DNA of 64,000 bases from Archangiaceae bacterium (lineage in GTDB: Bacteria > Myxococcota > Myxococcia > Myxococcales > Myxococcaceae). Below are positions 54,627 through 63,961 of the stretch, piece by piece (the stretch's first letter is position 1; the number at the start of each line of letters is the position of its first letter). Position numbers and translations under genes: made by a program. Under the pieces are notes generated by a model. That model was not told the origin of the DNA and searched no databases. It saw only the letters and a list, made by a program, of their open reading frames with translations. The stretch spans positions 230,470 to 294,469 of the forward strand of contig JADJNS010000020.1 in NCBI GenBank assembly GCA_016714225.1, written 5' to 3'.

Positions 54627-56240
54627 CTACAGCTCGAGCAGCTTCATCTTGTTCTTCGCCGCCTTGGCGATCTTGCCGCGGCCGCTCTCGGCGAGGGCCT
54701 CGAGAATCTCGGCGCCCACGCTCTTGAGCTCGAACAGCGACTTCTCGGCGAAGTGCACGCCGACGTAGTACTTGGCCTCGTCGCTGAGCTTCTTGTCGTG
54801 GCTGACCGTCTCGGCCACCTTGAAGCCTTCGGCGTGCAGCTTCTCGAGCGCGCCGAGCACCGGGTCGCGCTGCCGCGCACGTGGGTGTGGATCCAACGAG
54901 TGGTGCGCGAGCTGCCCCACCGCGAACCCGTACTTGTCTTCCTCGGTGGCCACCGTCGAAGCGCCGAGCAGCTGGGCGATCAGCTCTGCCCGCGCCGGGT
55001 CTTTCTTCGCCAGCGCCTTGGCCTTGTCGCGCAAGAGCTGCCCCCACGCCTCGGGGTCGGCGTTGCGCACCGGCTCGAGCTGCCGCCGCGCCACCGCGAA
55101 GGTCTTGCCCAGCTGCTTCTCGGCCGCGCCGAGCAGCTGCTTCACCTGCTTCTTCGACAGCTGCGCGGCCATCGGGTTCACCACCTCGGCCAGCACCTGC
55201 GCGCCCACGTCTTCTTCGGCGTCGGCGAGCGCGTCGACCAGCAGCTCGAGGCCGTCGGGCAGACCGATCAGCACCTTCGCCGCGGCCTCGGCCCGGCTGC
55301 GGTCGCTGCCGCGCGCCACCGGAGCCAGCGTCTTGGCCACCAGCTTCGCCTTGCCCTGCGCCATGCCGCCCAGCACGCCGATCGCCCACAGCGACACGTC
55401 GACCGACTTCGCCACGCACAGCTCGGCGAGCTCGTCGGCGAACTCGGGGCCCATCTTCATCACCGTGAGCGAGTCTCGCGCGGCGCGGGCCACGAACGAG
55501 TCGGGCTCTTCGAGCAGCTCCATCAGCGCGCGAATCGCCTTCTTCGACGGGCCATGGCCCAGCGCGAAGCGCAGCGCGGTGGCCGCCTCGACGCGCACCG
55601 CGGGCAGCTGCTTGCGCGACAGAAACTCGAGCAGCGTCTTCTCGGCCTCGGGCAGCTCGAGAAAGCCGAGCACCTTCAGCGCGCCGCGCAGCACGTCGAC
55701 GTCTTCCTGCGTCTTCTTCTTGCCCAAAAACTTCTCGACCTGGGTGCGCATCACCCGGCGCTCGGCCTCGCTGCCGGTCTTGGCCTCGGCGCGCACCGAG
55801 AGCGCCACCTTGTTGATGGTCTCCCACGGCTGCCCGCGCATGCCCTCGAGCGCCATCTCGAAGCTCTTGCTGGTGCCCACCGATGGCAAGAGCTGCGAGA
55901 GCTGCGCGCGCATCTCGGGCGTCGCGTCGCTCAGGCGCTCTTTGATCTCGCCCAGCGCGCCCTCGCCCAGCGCGGCGATGGCCTTCGACGCCAGCTGCTG
56001 CAGCCCCTTGCGGCCGAGCGCCTCGAGCAGCACCGGCAGCGCCTTCATCGCGCCCATCGCGCCGAGCGCCTCGATGGCCGCCTCGGCGTACGCGTCGACC
56101 GGGTCCTTCGCCATGTCGGTGAGGCGCGCGACCACCGACGCGTCTTTGACCTTGAGCTCGCCGAGCACCACCGCCGCGGCGATTCGTTTTCGCGGCGACT
56201 CGTCTTCGAGCAGCTCGACGATGCGTTTGAGCGGGTCCAT
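54627..56240 (-). CDS. HEAT-repeat protein
   Basis: The 537-residue protein begins MDPLKRIVELLEDESPRKR. It is built almost wholly of paired helices of about 30-38 residues in the HEAT/PBS-lyase style (AAVVLGELKVKDASVVARL, AAIEALGAMGAMKALPVLLEAL, AARDSLTVMKMGPEFADELAEL). There is no signal or membrane span. Such alpha-solenoids act as protein-binding scaffolds. It is divergent from the OmpA lipoprotein gene with 28 bp between starts. Partners unknown. Confidence 0.87.
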   Translation of the reverse strand: MDPLKRIVELLEDESPRKRIAAAVVLGELKVKDASVVARLTDMAKDPVDAYAEAAIEALGAMGAMKALPVLLEALGRKGLQQLASKAIAALGEGALGEIKERLSDATPEMRAQLSQLLPSVGTSKSFEMALEGMRGQPWETINKVALSVRAEAKTGSEAERRVMRTQVEKFLGKKKTQEDVDVLRGALKVLGFLELPEAEKTLLEFLSRKQLPAVRVEAATALRFALGHGPSKKAIRALMELLEEPDSFVARAARDSLTVMKMGPEFADELAELCVAKSVDVSLWAIGVLGGMAQGKAKLVAKTLAPVARGSDRSRAEAAAKVLIGLPDGLELLVDALADAEEDVGAQVLAEVVNPMAAQLSKKQVKQLLGAAEKQLGKTFAVARRQLEPVRNADPEAWGQLLRDKAKALAKKDPARAELIAQLLGASTVATEEDKYGFAVGQLAHHSLDPHPRARQRDPVLGALEKLHAEGFKVAETVSHDKKLSDEAKYYVGVHFAEKSLFELKSVGAEILEALAESGRGKIAKAAKNKMKLLEL

Positions 56241-56268
56241 GCCCCGGGCACCGTAGTATGAGGCCCCC

Positions 56269-57117
56269 ATGCGGACGACCACTTTGAGCCTGCTGGCGCT
56301 GCTGGGAACCGGGTGCGTGACGCAGGGCACCTACGACCTGCTCAAGGCCGAGCGCGACCACCTCGAAGAAGAGCTCGCCGCCCGCAACCAGACGCTCGAA
56401 CAGCGCGAGCGGAAGATCACCGCGCAGGAAGACGCGCTGAAGAAGCTCGAGGCCAACCTCTTGGACCTCACCCAGCAGAAGGCCGACCTCGACGCGCGGC
56501 TCAACCGCTCGCTCGCCGAGCTCGCCAACCGCACCAAAGACGCCTCGAAGCTGAAGGCCGACGTCGATCAGATGACGCTGGCGCTCGCCGATCTCGAGAA
56601 GCGGCGCGCGCAGGCCGAGGCGCGGGTGAACGAGTTCAAGAACCTGCTGGCCCGCTTCAAGGCGCTGATCGACGCCGGCAAGCTGAAGGTGCGCATCGTC
56701 GAGGGCCGCATGGTGGTGGTGCTGGCCACCGACATTCTCTTCGCGCCCGGCTCCGCGTCGCTGAGCAAAGACGGCAAGACCGCCATCTCCGAGGTGGCGC
56801 AGGTGCTGGCCTCGATTCCCAACCGCAACTTCCAGGTCGAGGGGCACACCGACGCGCAGCCCATCTCGACCGCGCAGTTCCCCAGCAACTGGGAGCTCGC
56901 CGCCTTTCGCGGCACCAACGTGGTCAAGGCGATGATTGAAGCCGGCATGCCCAAAGAGCGCATCAGCGCCGCCAGCTTCGCCGACACCAAGCCGGTCGGC
57001 GTCAACGACATGCCCGAGGGCCGCGCCCTCAACCGCCGCATCGAGATCACCATCGTGCCCGACCTCTCGACCCTGCCCGGCTTCGAAGAGCTGCAGAAGG
57101 TCGAGAAGAGCGGGTAG
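56269..57117 (+). CDS. OmpA-family lipoprotein with coiled coil
   Basis: The leader MRTTTLSLLALLGTGC has a lipobox. Residues about 20-125 form a coiled coil (LKAERDHLEEELAARNQTL, KLEANLLDLTQQKADLDARL). Residues about 150-265 are an OmpA/MotB-type peptidoglycan-binding domain with DILFAPGSASLSKDG, QVEGHTDAQPIS, NWELAAFRGTNVVKAMI and ALNRRIEITIVP. The Asp and Arg of the diaminopimelate-binding site are in place. It should tether the outer membrane to the cell wall. A full dispersed repeat follows the gene. Confidence 0.93.
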   Translation: MRTTTLSLLALLGTGCVTQGTYDLLKAERDHLEEELAARNQTLEQRERKITAQEDALKKLEANLLDLTQQKADLDARLNRSLAELANRTKDASKLKADVDQMTLALADLEKRRAQAEARVNEFKNLLARFKALIDAGKLKVRIVEGRMVVVLATDILFAPGSASLSKDGKTAISEVAQVLASIPNRNFQVEGHTDAQPISTAQFPSNWELAAFRGTNVVKAMIEAGMPKERISAASFADTKPVGVNDMPEGRALNRRIEITIVPDLSTLPGFEELQKVEKSG

Positions 57118-57128
57118 TCGAAACCGCT

Positions 57129-57283
57129 CACCCCGAGCGCAGTCGAGGGGTGACGTCGCAACTGGAACGCTGACCACCGCGAACTCCAGGCTTCAAGCAG
57201 CACGAACGCTCGCACGTGTACGATGGAGTATCTGTGGCAGAGCCTTCGGCGAGCGACGGCAGGGTTCGACGTGGCTCACCCTG
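57129..57283 (+). repeat. Dispersed intergenic repeat, full copy C
   Basis: It begins CACCCCGAGCG and ends GCTCACCCTG, with the same internal blocks as copy B (aactggaacgc, actccaggc, caagcagca, tacgatggagtatctg, agccttcggcgagcgacgg). It lies 12 bp after the OmpA gene and 19 bp before the convergent hslO stop, so it separates two converging transcripts. Confidence 0.85.
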
Positions 57284-57301
57284 CTCGGTCTCGACTCCAC
57301 G

Positions 57302-58114
57302 TCACGCGCTGGGCAGCAGGGTCTTCAGCTCGTCGGCGCTGATCTCGTAGGCCCGGCCGCAGAACTGGCACTTCGCCGAGGCCTTCCCGTCTTTCTCGAT
57401 CATGTCGGTGAGCTCCTCGGGGCCCATGGTGGTGAGCGCCCGAATCACCCGCTCCTTCGAGCAGCTGCACTTCCACGCCAGCGGGTAGCTGGCCAACACC
57501 TCGAACGGCTCTTCACCGAACACCTTCTGCGCCACCAGCGGGCCCGAGCCCTGGGGCAGCGCCGCGGCCAGCCGCTCGCCCAGCTTCTGCCCCACCCGCT
57601 CGAGCTCGGCGGGGTCGGCGCCCGGCAGGCACTGCAGCAGCACCCCGCCGGTCGGGGCCAGCGCCACCCGGGTCGGCACCTGGTCCGACGCGGCGAAGTA
57701 CCGCTCGAGGTCGGTCGAGAGGTCCATGGCCTGCAGATCGACCGACGAGCGGTAGTGCTCGCCCTGGCCGAGGTCTCGCAGCACCGAGAGAAACCCGCCG
57801 CGGCCCAGCGCTCCCGCCGCATCTTCCAGGTTCGGGACCTTCACGTAGCCGCGCAGCGCGCCGTCGGCCGACGCGTCGACGAACAGCCCGCGCAGCGGCC
57901 CGTCGCACTCGATCTGCAGGTTCACCCGGGTGCTGCCCTTCTGCAGCGCGGCCAGCAGCACCGCGGCGTTGAGGCCCTCGCCCAGCATCGCCGCCGACCC
58001 CGGCTGAAGGCCGTGCAGCCGCGCCGCCTCGATCACCAGCGCGGGCGTCACGCACGCCACCCACTTCAAGTTCGGCCCGCTCAACACGCCACGAATCAGG
58101 CTGTCTCCACTCAT
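57302..58114 (-). CDS. hslO: Hsp33 family redox-regulated chaperone
   Basis: The 270-residue protein has the Hsp33 N-terminal fold (SLIRGVLSGPNLKWVACVT, GLNAAVLLAALQKG). Its C-terminal zinc-binding redox switch is CSCSKERV with CQFCGRAY (CxC and CxxC). Oxidation of these Cys releases zinc and turns on holdase activity during oxidative and heat stress in the cytoplasm. The start is the ATG at 58114; a TTG two codons upstream is less likely. The gene follows a strong terminator of the upstream lipoprotein. Confidence 0.96.
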   Translation of the reverse strand: MSGDSLIRGVLSGPNLKWVACVTPALVIEAARLHGLQPGSAAMLGEGLNAAVLLAALQKGSTRVNLQIECDGPLRGLFVDASADGALRGYVKVPNLEDAAGALGRGGFLSVLRDLGQGEHYRSSVDLQAMDLSTDLERYFAASDQVPTRVALAPTGGVLLQCLPGADPAELERVGQKLGERLAAALPQGSGPLVAQKVFGEEPFEVLASYPLAWKCSCSKERVIRALTTMGPEELTDMIEKDGKASAKCQFCGRAYEISADELKTLLPSA

Positions 58115-58125
58115 GCCCAATAGAT

Positions 58126-58164
58126 AAACGAAACGGGCGGCCCCTCGAAGAGAGAAGCCGCCCG
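58126..58164 (-). terminator. Rho-independent terminator after VNTR lipoprotein
   Basis: On the minus strand an 8-bp stem CGGGCGGC/GCCGCCCG (58157-58164 with 58134-58141) with a 15-base loop is followed by TTTCGTTT. It lies 23 bp after the lipoprotein stop and just before the Hsp33 start. Confidence 0.8.
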
Positions 58165-58187
58165 CCGTTCACTTCATTGCTTGTACG

Positions 58188-59380
58188 TCAGATGCAGTAG
58201 CCGAGGCCGCTGCACGTGGTGCCGGTCGGGCACGCGTTGCCCGGAGCCGCGCACGAGGTGTCGCAGTACGAGTCGGGACCCGGGCCACCGTCGCGGAAGA
58301 ACGTGCCCGAGCAGACGTAGCCGGGGCGGCAGCTGCCCTGGCCAGCGCCCGGGGTGCTGCAGCGGCCGAAGCACCAGGCTTCGGTGGTGCTGATGCCCAG
58401 GCACACCCCGTTGGCGCCGCAGAGCGGGCTGCCCAGCTCGCTGCAGTCGGCGAAGCAGTAGCCGCCGGTGAAGCCGGTGGCGCCACCGTCGGCGCCGGTG
58501 GGCGGGAAGCAGAAGCCCAGGTCTTCGAACGGCGCAGTGGGCGGGTTCTGGCAGTTCACGTCGGTGGTGCACGCCGCGCCGACCTTAATGGCCACGCCCG
58601 CGTCGATGGCGTTCGCCGAAGGCAGGTGCGCGTTGTCGAGGAAGCACACGCCCGAGGTGCCGCTCGAGAGCCCACGGCAGGTGTAGCCCTCTGCGGTGCG
58701 GCAGTCGTTGGCCGTGGTGCTGCAGTTCTTCAAGCACATCGCCTTGGGCTCACCCCAGGTCACCGGAATGGCGACGCAGGTCGAGCCGCTGGGGCAGCTG
58801 GTGGTGGTGCAGGGCTGAACCGAGCAGTAGCCGCCCGGGTACGCCGCGCCGCCCGCCAGCGTCTGGGTCTTGCAGGTGTTGCCGCCGCAGTTCGCCGGTG
58901 AGGTGCAGGCGTTGCCGATCGAGCCGCTCGCCGCGCCACCCGCCGTGCCGGTGCCGCCCGCCGTGCCGGTGCCGCCCGCCGTGCCGGTGCCGCCCGCCTG
59001 GCCGGTGCCGCCCGCCTGGCCGGTGCCGCCCGCCTGGCCGGTGCCACCCGCCTGGCCGGTGCCGCCTGCCTGGCCGGTGCCGCCTGCCTGGCCGGTGCCG
59101 CCTGCCTGACCGGTACCGCCCGCCGTGCCGCTGCCGCCGCCAGTGCTGCCGCCGGTCACGCAGCTGCCCGCGGTCGAACAGACCAGCGGAGACGAGCACG
59201 ACTCGCAGGTCGCGCCGCCGTGGCCGCACGCCACGTTCTGGGTGCCCGACTCGCAGACGCCGGCCTTGGTGCAGCAGCCCTTACAGCTCGTCGTCGAGCA
59301 CGTACCCGAACCACCACTGCACGATGCGATGGCGAACGCCAACCCTAGGAGCTAAGAAATGTTCAAACCCGAAGCGCATG
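58188..59380 (-). CDS. Cys-rich lipoprotein with hexapeptide VNTR, frameshifted in leader
   Basis: An ATG at 59380 has GAGGA 7 bases upstream. It opens MRFGFEHFL, then one extra base near 59353-59356 shifts the frame. Dropping that base gives LLLGLAFAIASC, a full lipoprotein leader. The mature part starts SGGSGTCSTTSCKGCC, as in the lipoprotein at 18432. A linker of seven TGQAGG and three TGTAGG hexapeptides follows, then about 230 residues with many Cys (NCGGNTCKTQT, CLKNCSTTANDC, CYFAD-like CFADCSELG, YVCSGTFF, CDTSCAAPGNACP). It should be a surface lipoprotein. A terminator follows. Confidence 0.82.
58940..59135 (-). repeat. 18-bp tandem repeat encoding TGQAGG/TGTAGG
   Basis: About eleven 18-bp units, mostly gccggtgccgcccgcctg on the + strand, encode the lipoprotein linker. 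Several neighbouring units are identical, and the last few carry scattered single-base changes. Confidence 0.9.
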
Positions 59381-59881
59381 GAAATATCCTCTTGTTCACT
59401 GTTGATTCTCGGCCGGCCTCTAAAGTGAGCGAGGCACGTAGCACACGTCGTAGGAGAAGTGTCCGCGTGGTAGTTGCCGACGCGCGATTGCTGGTCTCCG
59501 TGCGCCGGCGAAGTCCAACCCTACGAGATCAAGGTTGGGGCTGATGCACCGGCTGGTATCGACCCGAGCTGAGCCCGGCCCCACGTAGGGTCCGATTCCA
59601 ACGTCATCTCGGTGGGGCGAAGCGCGACGCACGTTTCGCTCACTTGCACGCGTTACGCGGCAAGGAGGGTAAGCCGTAGCCATTCTCTCGAGACTCAGGC
59701 TCCGGTGAGTCATTCTTTGCAGACCCCGCTGCGTCGTTCTTCGCTGGAGACCGCATAGCACTGCCGGTATACCCGTCTCGTTTTGGTCGGCCAATCTGCG
59801 TTTGCCTGGACCTCAGCGACGAATGCTGCCCAGTTCTGAAACAGCATTCGCCGGGTACTTGAAGCAATTTTCGGCACGCAT
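59381..59881. other. Intergenic region without a convincing gene
   Basis: Base composition drops from left to right here. A short minus-strand frame (about 59710-59860) with MLFQNWAAFVAEVQANAD and a tail ending SSEERRSGVCKE has a coding look but no start or family. It may be the remnant of a gene upstream of the VNTR lipoprotein. Nothing else is supported. Confidence 0.5.
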
Positions 59882-60780
59882 TCAGTTACATGCACGACCG
59901 TAAAGCTGGTTGTCCGATCCACGCGCAAACACCCACGTATCGGTGTTGTCGGTCGTGACCGACGGGGCCGACGTGGCCCCCGTACCCGGGTGACCACAAC
60001 TTCTCCAGGCACCCCACGTCCCACTCGCTTTCGTTATGCAATACACATTGCCATCGGAACCAGTCACGCACGCATCAACACGAGTCGACGACCGCGATCC
60101 AATTGCGGGATCTGACGCTACGGAAACGCCAACCGCGGGAACCCCGAGTCCACCCCATGCACTCCAAGTGTCTGTTTCCGTTGATCCAGAGTAAGTGACT
60201 GTAATCGTTCGATGATAGAGGTTATCATCAGTGCCACGAACAACAATATCGACCGAGTTCACGTTTGCAGAAACCGCCGCGGGCGACGAATCGGAATGGA
60301 GAGCGCCGTCGGTCTTGACACCCCAACTTGAGTGCCAAGTGGGAACACTTGCTGTGCCCTCGTAGTGATCCCACCGAAGCGCTCCATCAGAGTTTCTTCC
60401 CGCAAAGATCCAATGATTTTGATAAGTAGTCGAACAATGAAAACCAGTACAACGGCCATAAGACGCGAGGGCAGGCGCGGAATCGATTGCCAGTGTACTA
60501 GCCGTGAGTGAGGTCAACTCACAGGCACTTAGAGGATTAATAGTTTGTACACCAAAAACGAGCGATGAATCGGGACGTCGCCAAGCGACGAGTTCGCATC
60601 CGTTACTATCAATGGTGCTCGCGACCGCAGCCCTACCAGAAGAACTTCTTTCACTAGACCCAAGGGGGACAGTGGTAGTTCCATTTGATGGCTTGAGAGT
60701 GGAGTCGACGCCCCCATCAGGCATCGCAAAGTAGAAGAACGAGCCTCCCCCGAGCGGGCTCGCAAAGCGACCGTTGGCTG
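59882..60780 (-). pseudogene. PLL-like lectin beta-propeller, 5' end lost
   Basis: About 300 residues to the TGA at 59882 form repeated blades with the pattern of DUF346/PLL-type lectins: VVRGTDDNLYHRTI, TGSDGNVYCITKASGTWGAW, FARGSDNQLYGRACN, each followed by a W-x-W/SWG strand. No start codon or signal peptide can be found. Upstream the frame runs into the end of an insertion element, so the N-terminal part is missing. Codon choice is clearly more AT-rich than in the flanking genes (for example AAT, ACT, TCA, CAA), which points to recent acquisition. Intact relatives bind fucose or other sugars and are secreted. Confidence 0.7.
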
Positions 60781-60837
60781 CGGGCGCGCTACTGTGCCGC
60801 GCCACAGTTGTTGAGCGATTTGAGTGTCTGACTTCAC

Positions 60838-62226
60838 CTAGCACCATCCGCCTCGTTCCACGCTCAGCAGACCTCTTCGCTTGAGCACCGCCTCGATGGC
60901 GAGCCTTTCGGCCGTTCCCCAGCACCACGCTCGGGCCTCGTGCTTCTCCTTCAGCTTCGCAGTCACCTCATCCACTTCGTCTCGGAAGACTCGCCGATCG
61001 ATGTCGAGCGGCTTTCGCATTCTCCACGTCTCGCCCGCCGTCCGCCAGCCGAGCCCTTGGCGGCGCAGCACTTCGTTGTAGGCGTGCTGCGCCTGCTCCA
61101 GGTCCGCCGCGCTGATCCGCCCGCGCCCCAGGAAGGCCCGATGCTCTTCGTTCATCCGCTCGAGTTGCCCGTAGAAGCGGGGGTACCGAGGCGGCCCGTG
61201 CATCAGCAGCACGCGGTGATGCGCGAGCACGGCTTGCACCTCGGGCACGAGGTGCTGCTTGGCGCGGTCGAGCCGGGCGACCAGCGGCGCGCCGTGCTTC
61301 GTGAAGTCCTCATCCATCACCTTCGCCACGAGCGGACCCACGTACTCCTCGAGCAGCTCAAGCGACGTGCGGAAGGGAATCCCGGCGTCACCTCCGACAA
61401 ACGCGAAGGCGTTCTCGAAGTGCATGGCATCGAAGGCTCGGACTGCGCCAGGCACGATGCGCACGCGCCAGACTTCCGCCTGCCGCTCGTTCTCCATCGA
61501 TGTCAGCACCCGTGACTTCAGCCGAGCGGCACCGCGGCGGCTCAAGCCCTCGCAGCACTTTGCGAGTGCAGCTGCGCCGATCTGCCCGTTCATCGACCTC
61601 ACCACGGCCTCGGCCGCCGTCGCGTCGAGCTGTTTAGCCCTCGGCTTTGGCCCTCGCTTGCAGACCAAGGGCTCGTTCGCCGCCTCGCGCGCGCACCAGC
61701 GCCGCACGGTCGAGGGCGCCAGGCCGGCCGCCCTCGACACCAGCGAAAGCTCGAGGCCCGCGGCCTTCACGCACCTCGCCTCGTGTACGAGCGCGAGCCT
61801 CGGGCCGTCAGGCTCCGACGGCTCATCGCTGCTCTCCGTCTTGGTTGGCTTTGCGCCCATCTGCCGCGCCGGCTTCAGGCGTCCGCTCGCGAAGTCCGCC
61901 GCCACTCCCAGCAGACGGTCCACCGTCGCCACCCGAGCTCGCAGCATCTCGTTCTCTCGCTCCAGCTTCGCCGCCCGCTGCTCGAGCTCCACCTGCTCCT
62001 TCGGCTTCGGTGGCCGCCCCGGCGGCTGCGGCTGAATCGCTTCCAGCAGGCCGTGCAGACCACGGTGCATCAGCGTCTGGAAGTGGTTGCGCGACATGTT
62101 CAGCTGCCGCGCTGCCTCCGACACCGGCGTCTGGCCGGAGATCGCCGCGAGCACCAGCTGAAACCGTGGCACCATCTCCGCCGGCACCTCCGGCGCTGCG
62201 ACGTACGTCTTCTCTTTCTTCGACAC
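60838..62226 (-). CDS. DDE integrase-type transposase (second transposase of element)
   Basis: The 462-residue protein starts with a helix-turn-helix (SEAARQLNMSRNHFQTLMHRG) and a Leu/Glu-rich coiled coil (about 70-100). A second HTH (LVSRAAGLAPSTVRRWC) precedes an rve-like catalytic region. Candidate acidic residues are AFDAMHFENAF (first Asp), RLDRAKQHLVPEVQ (second Asp, where DNG is usual) and YGQLERMNEEHRAF (Glu). This is a divergent IS481/TniA-like DDE core. Its C-terminal stop lies next to the truncated lectin. It follows the other element genes in the same direction, so all may be one transcript. Confidence 0.82.
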   Translation of the reverse strand: MSKKEKTYVAAPEVPAEMVPRFQLVLAAISGQTPVSEAARQLNMSRNHFQTLMHRGLHGLLEAIQPQPPGRPPKPKEQVELEQRAAKLERENEMLRARVATVDRLLGVAADFASGRLKPARQMGAKPTKTESSDEPSEPDGPRLALVHEARCVKAAGLELSLVSRAAGLAPSTVRRWCAREAANEPLVCKRGPKPRAKQLDATAAEAVVRSMNGQIGAAALAKCCEGLSRRGAARLKSRVLTSMENERQAEVWRVRIVPGAVRAFDAMHFENAFAFVGGDAGIPFRTSLELLEEYVGPLVAKVMDEDFTKHGAPLVARLDRAKQHLVPEVQAVLAHHRVLLMHGPPRYPRFYGQLERMNEEHRAFLGRGRISAADLEQAQHAYNEVLRRQGLGWRTAGETWRMRKPLDIDRRVFRDEVDEVTAKLKEKHEARAWCWGTAERLAIEAVLKRRGLLSVERGGWC

Positions 62227-62274
62227 GAGTCCCCTCCGTGGACGCGTTCTGACCAGCCAGCTTCCTGTCCCACT

Positions 62275-62833
62275 TCAGAGCGTCGTCTCGCCAGGGCCTG
62301 TCGTCGAGGTTTCTGTCGCGGGGCTCTCCGTCGTCGACGCCGGCGAGGTTGGCGAAGGCTTGGGCCCAGCTCGCGTCGAGCTGCGCCTGGGACGTCCACG
62401 GCCCTCGAGCTTCACCGGGCCCGGCGGCAGCACCTTGCGCGTCAGCAAGAGCAGTCGCTCGGCTCGGCGTTTCTGCGTCTCCAGCTGACGCACTCGCTGG
62501 TGCAGCTCCTCCACCTCCCGCTGGCTGCGCCACCTCCGCCTGCGCGGTCGCCTCCGCCGGCGCTGCCGGTGACAGCGCTCGCAGCATCCCCGCCAGCGCC
62601 TTCTCCTCGAGCTGGTAGTAGAGCTGCCTCGAGATTCCGGCCTCCGAGATGGCGTCCGTCACCGGCTTCTCGCCGCTCAGCACCGAAAGCATCAGCATGC
62701 AGCGCCGCTGGGCCACCGCCTCCTCCGCGCTCGCCTGCGCTTTCAGCCAGCGGGGCACCGGGCGTGGCCGGTGCCGGCGTGAGCGCTTCGTCGGGACGAA
62801 TCTCTCCAACTCGGGCTTCGTTGACGGCTTCAT
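62275..62833 (-). CDS. Element-encoded HTH/coiled-coil accessory protein, frameshifted
   Basis: From the ATG at 62833 the product begins MKPSTKPELERFVPTKRS, with an HTH-like segment (MLSVLSGEKPVTDAISEAG, SRQLYYQLEEKAL) much like that at the start of the next gene's protein. The frame then shifts at GG (62523-62524). Removing one base gives AEVAQQREVEELHQRVRQLE, a coiled coil, and a Ser/Thr/Pro-rich tail to the stop at 62275. It ends 48 bp before the next transposase start. Probably a DNA-binding helper of the element; not a known named family. Confidence 0.62.
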
Positions 62834-63961
62834 GCAGTTCCTCTCTCGGCATCGGGATGGTCCGCGGCGCTTCGTTCCCCATCTGCACTCGCAGCTCGCC
62901 GCCCGACGCCGCAATGGAGAGATTCTGGTCCCCCAGCTGTCCCACCAGGTAGAAGGGCTTTCTCACCGGCTGCTGCAGCGACATTCGCAGCGCGTTGCTG
63001 TCGATGTTCTCTTGAATCGCCGCACGCACCTGCTGCGCAGCGCGGAAGAAACGGTCAGCTGGGACGAGACCGCCTATCCCCTGGTGGGGCCGCTGAAAGT
63101 TGTAGCCGTGGACGAAGAGCTCGAAGCGCCTGAGCAGGTCCGCGTAGTCGGCGAACACGGTGCGCGAGAGGAATTCATCCCAGAGCGTCTTCCAGAAGCG
63201 CTCCACCTTGCCGAGCGTCTGCGGGTGATGCGGCCGGCTCTTGATGTGTTTGATGCCCTGCCGCTTGAGCTCGGCCTCGAACTCGGTCTCGCCGCGCCAC
63301 GCGGTGTACTGCCGCCCGTTGTCGGTGAGCGCCTCTTGCGGGACGCCGAACGCGCCGATGCCCTTCTCGAAGGCCTCCATCACCAGCGCCGACTTCATGT
63401 GGTGCGCGACGGCGTAGCCGACGATGAAGCGGCTGTAGTCGTCCATGAAGATGGTGACGTAGAGCCGCTCGTGCTTGCGCAGCAGGAACGTGAAGATGTC
63501 CGACTGCCACAGCTGGTTCGGTGCCGCCCGCTCGAAGCGCGTCTCGGGCCGCGGCGCGTTCTCGACCTTCTCCGGCGTCTCGTCGAGCAGCCCCTCCTCG
63601 TGGAGAATCCGCCGCACCGTCGTCGCCGACACGCCGATGCCCTCGAAGCGGGCGAGGATGTCAGCGATGCGCCGGGTGCCAAGTGCGGGGTCCTGCCGCT
63701 TCACCTCCACCACCCCACCCGCCTCGCGTCAGGACCCCGGGCGACCGCTCGCTTCCGCTTCGTCGTCGTCAACGCGTCGAGACCGCCGCGTCGGAACTTC
63801 GCGACCCACTTCGTCACCGCTGGCTCACTCACGCCGAACAGCTTCGCGACGTCTTTCACGCGCGCACCGAGCTCGACGACTTCACGCACCGCTCGCTGTC
63901 GCACCTCCGGCGAGCACCACTTGTTGCCCTGCCTCGTCTCCGTCTGTCTTTTCCGACTCAC
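62442..63961 (-). CDS. IS481-like DDE transposase, frameshifted
   Basis: A GTG at 63961 opens an HTH domain (VRQRAVREVVELGARVKDV, FGVSEPAVTKWVAKFRRGG). After RAVARGPDARRVG one missing base in the C run at 63713-63716 separates it from VVEVKRQDPALGTRRIADIL and the rve core. The core has WQSDIFTFLLRKHERLYV (first Asp), LTDNGRQYTAW (DNG) and LGKVERFWKTLWDEF (Glu). Its usual neighbours IS481/IS3 use the same DDE chemistry for cut or copy. The frame stays open to 62442 and overlaps the next gene by about 390 bases; true coding probably ends near 62830. The window ends 39 bases upstream of the start. Confidence 0.82.

Noticed and set aside
58940..59135. Short tandem repeats considered as an origin or CRISPR
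   Set aside because: The 18-bp units are in frame and encode the lipoprotein linker.
59420..59794. Minus-strand open frame of 124 codons in the gap left of the lectin fragment
   Set aside because: Arg-rich composition, no ribosome site and no domain; only a short different frame nearby looks even partly coding.
63701..63730. Programmed -1 frameshift of an orfA/orfB transposase
   Set aside because: No A-rich slippery site is present at the overlap; a single lost base in a C run explains it more simply.
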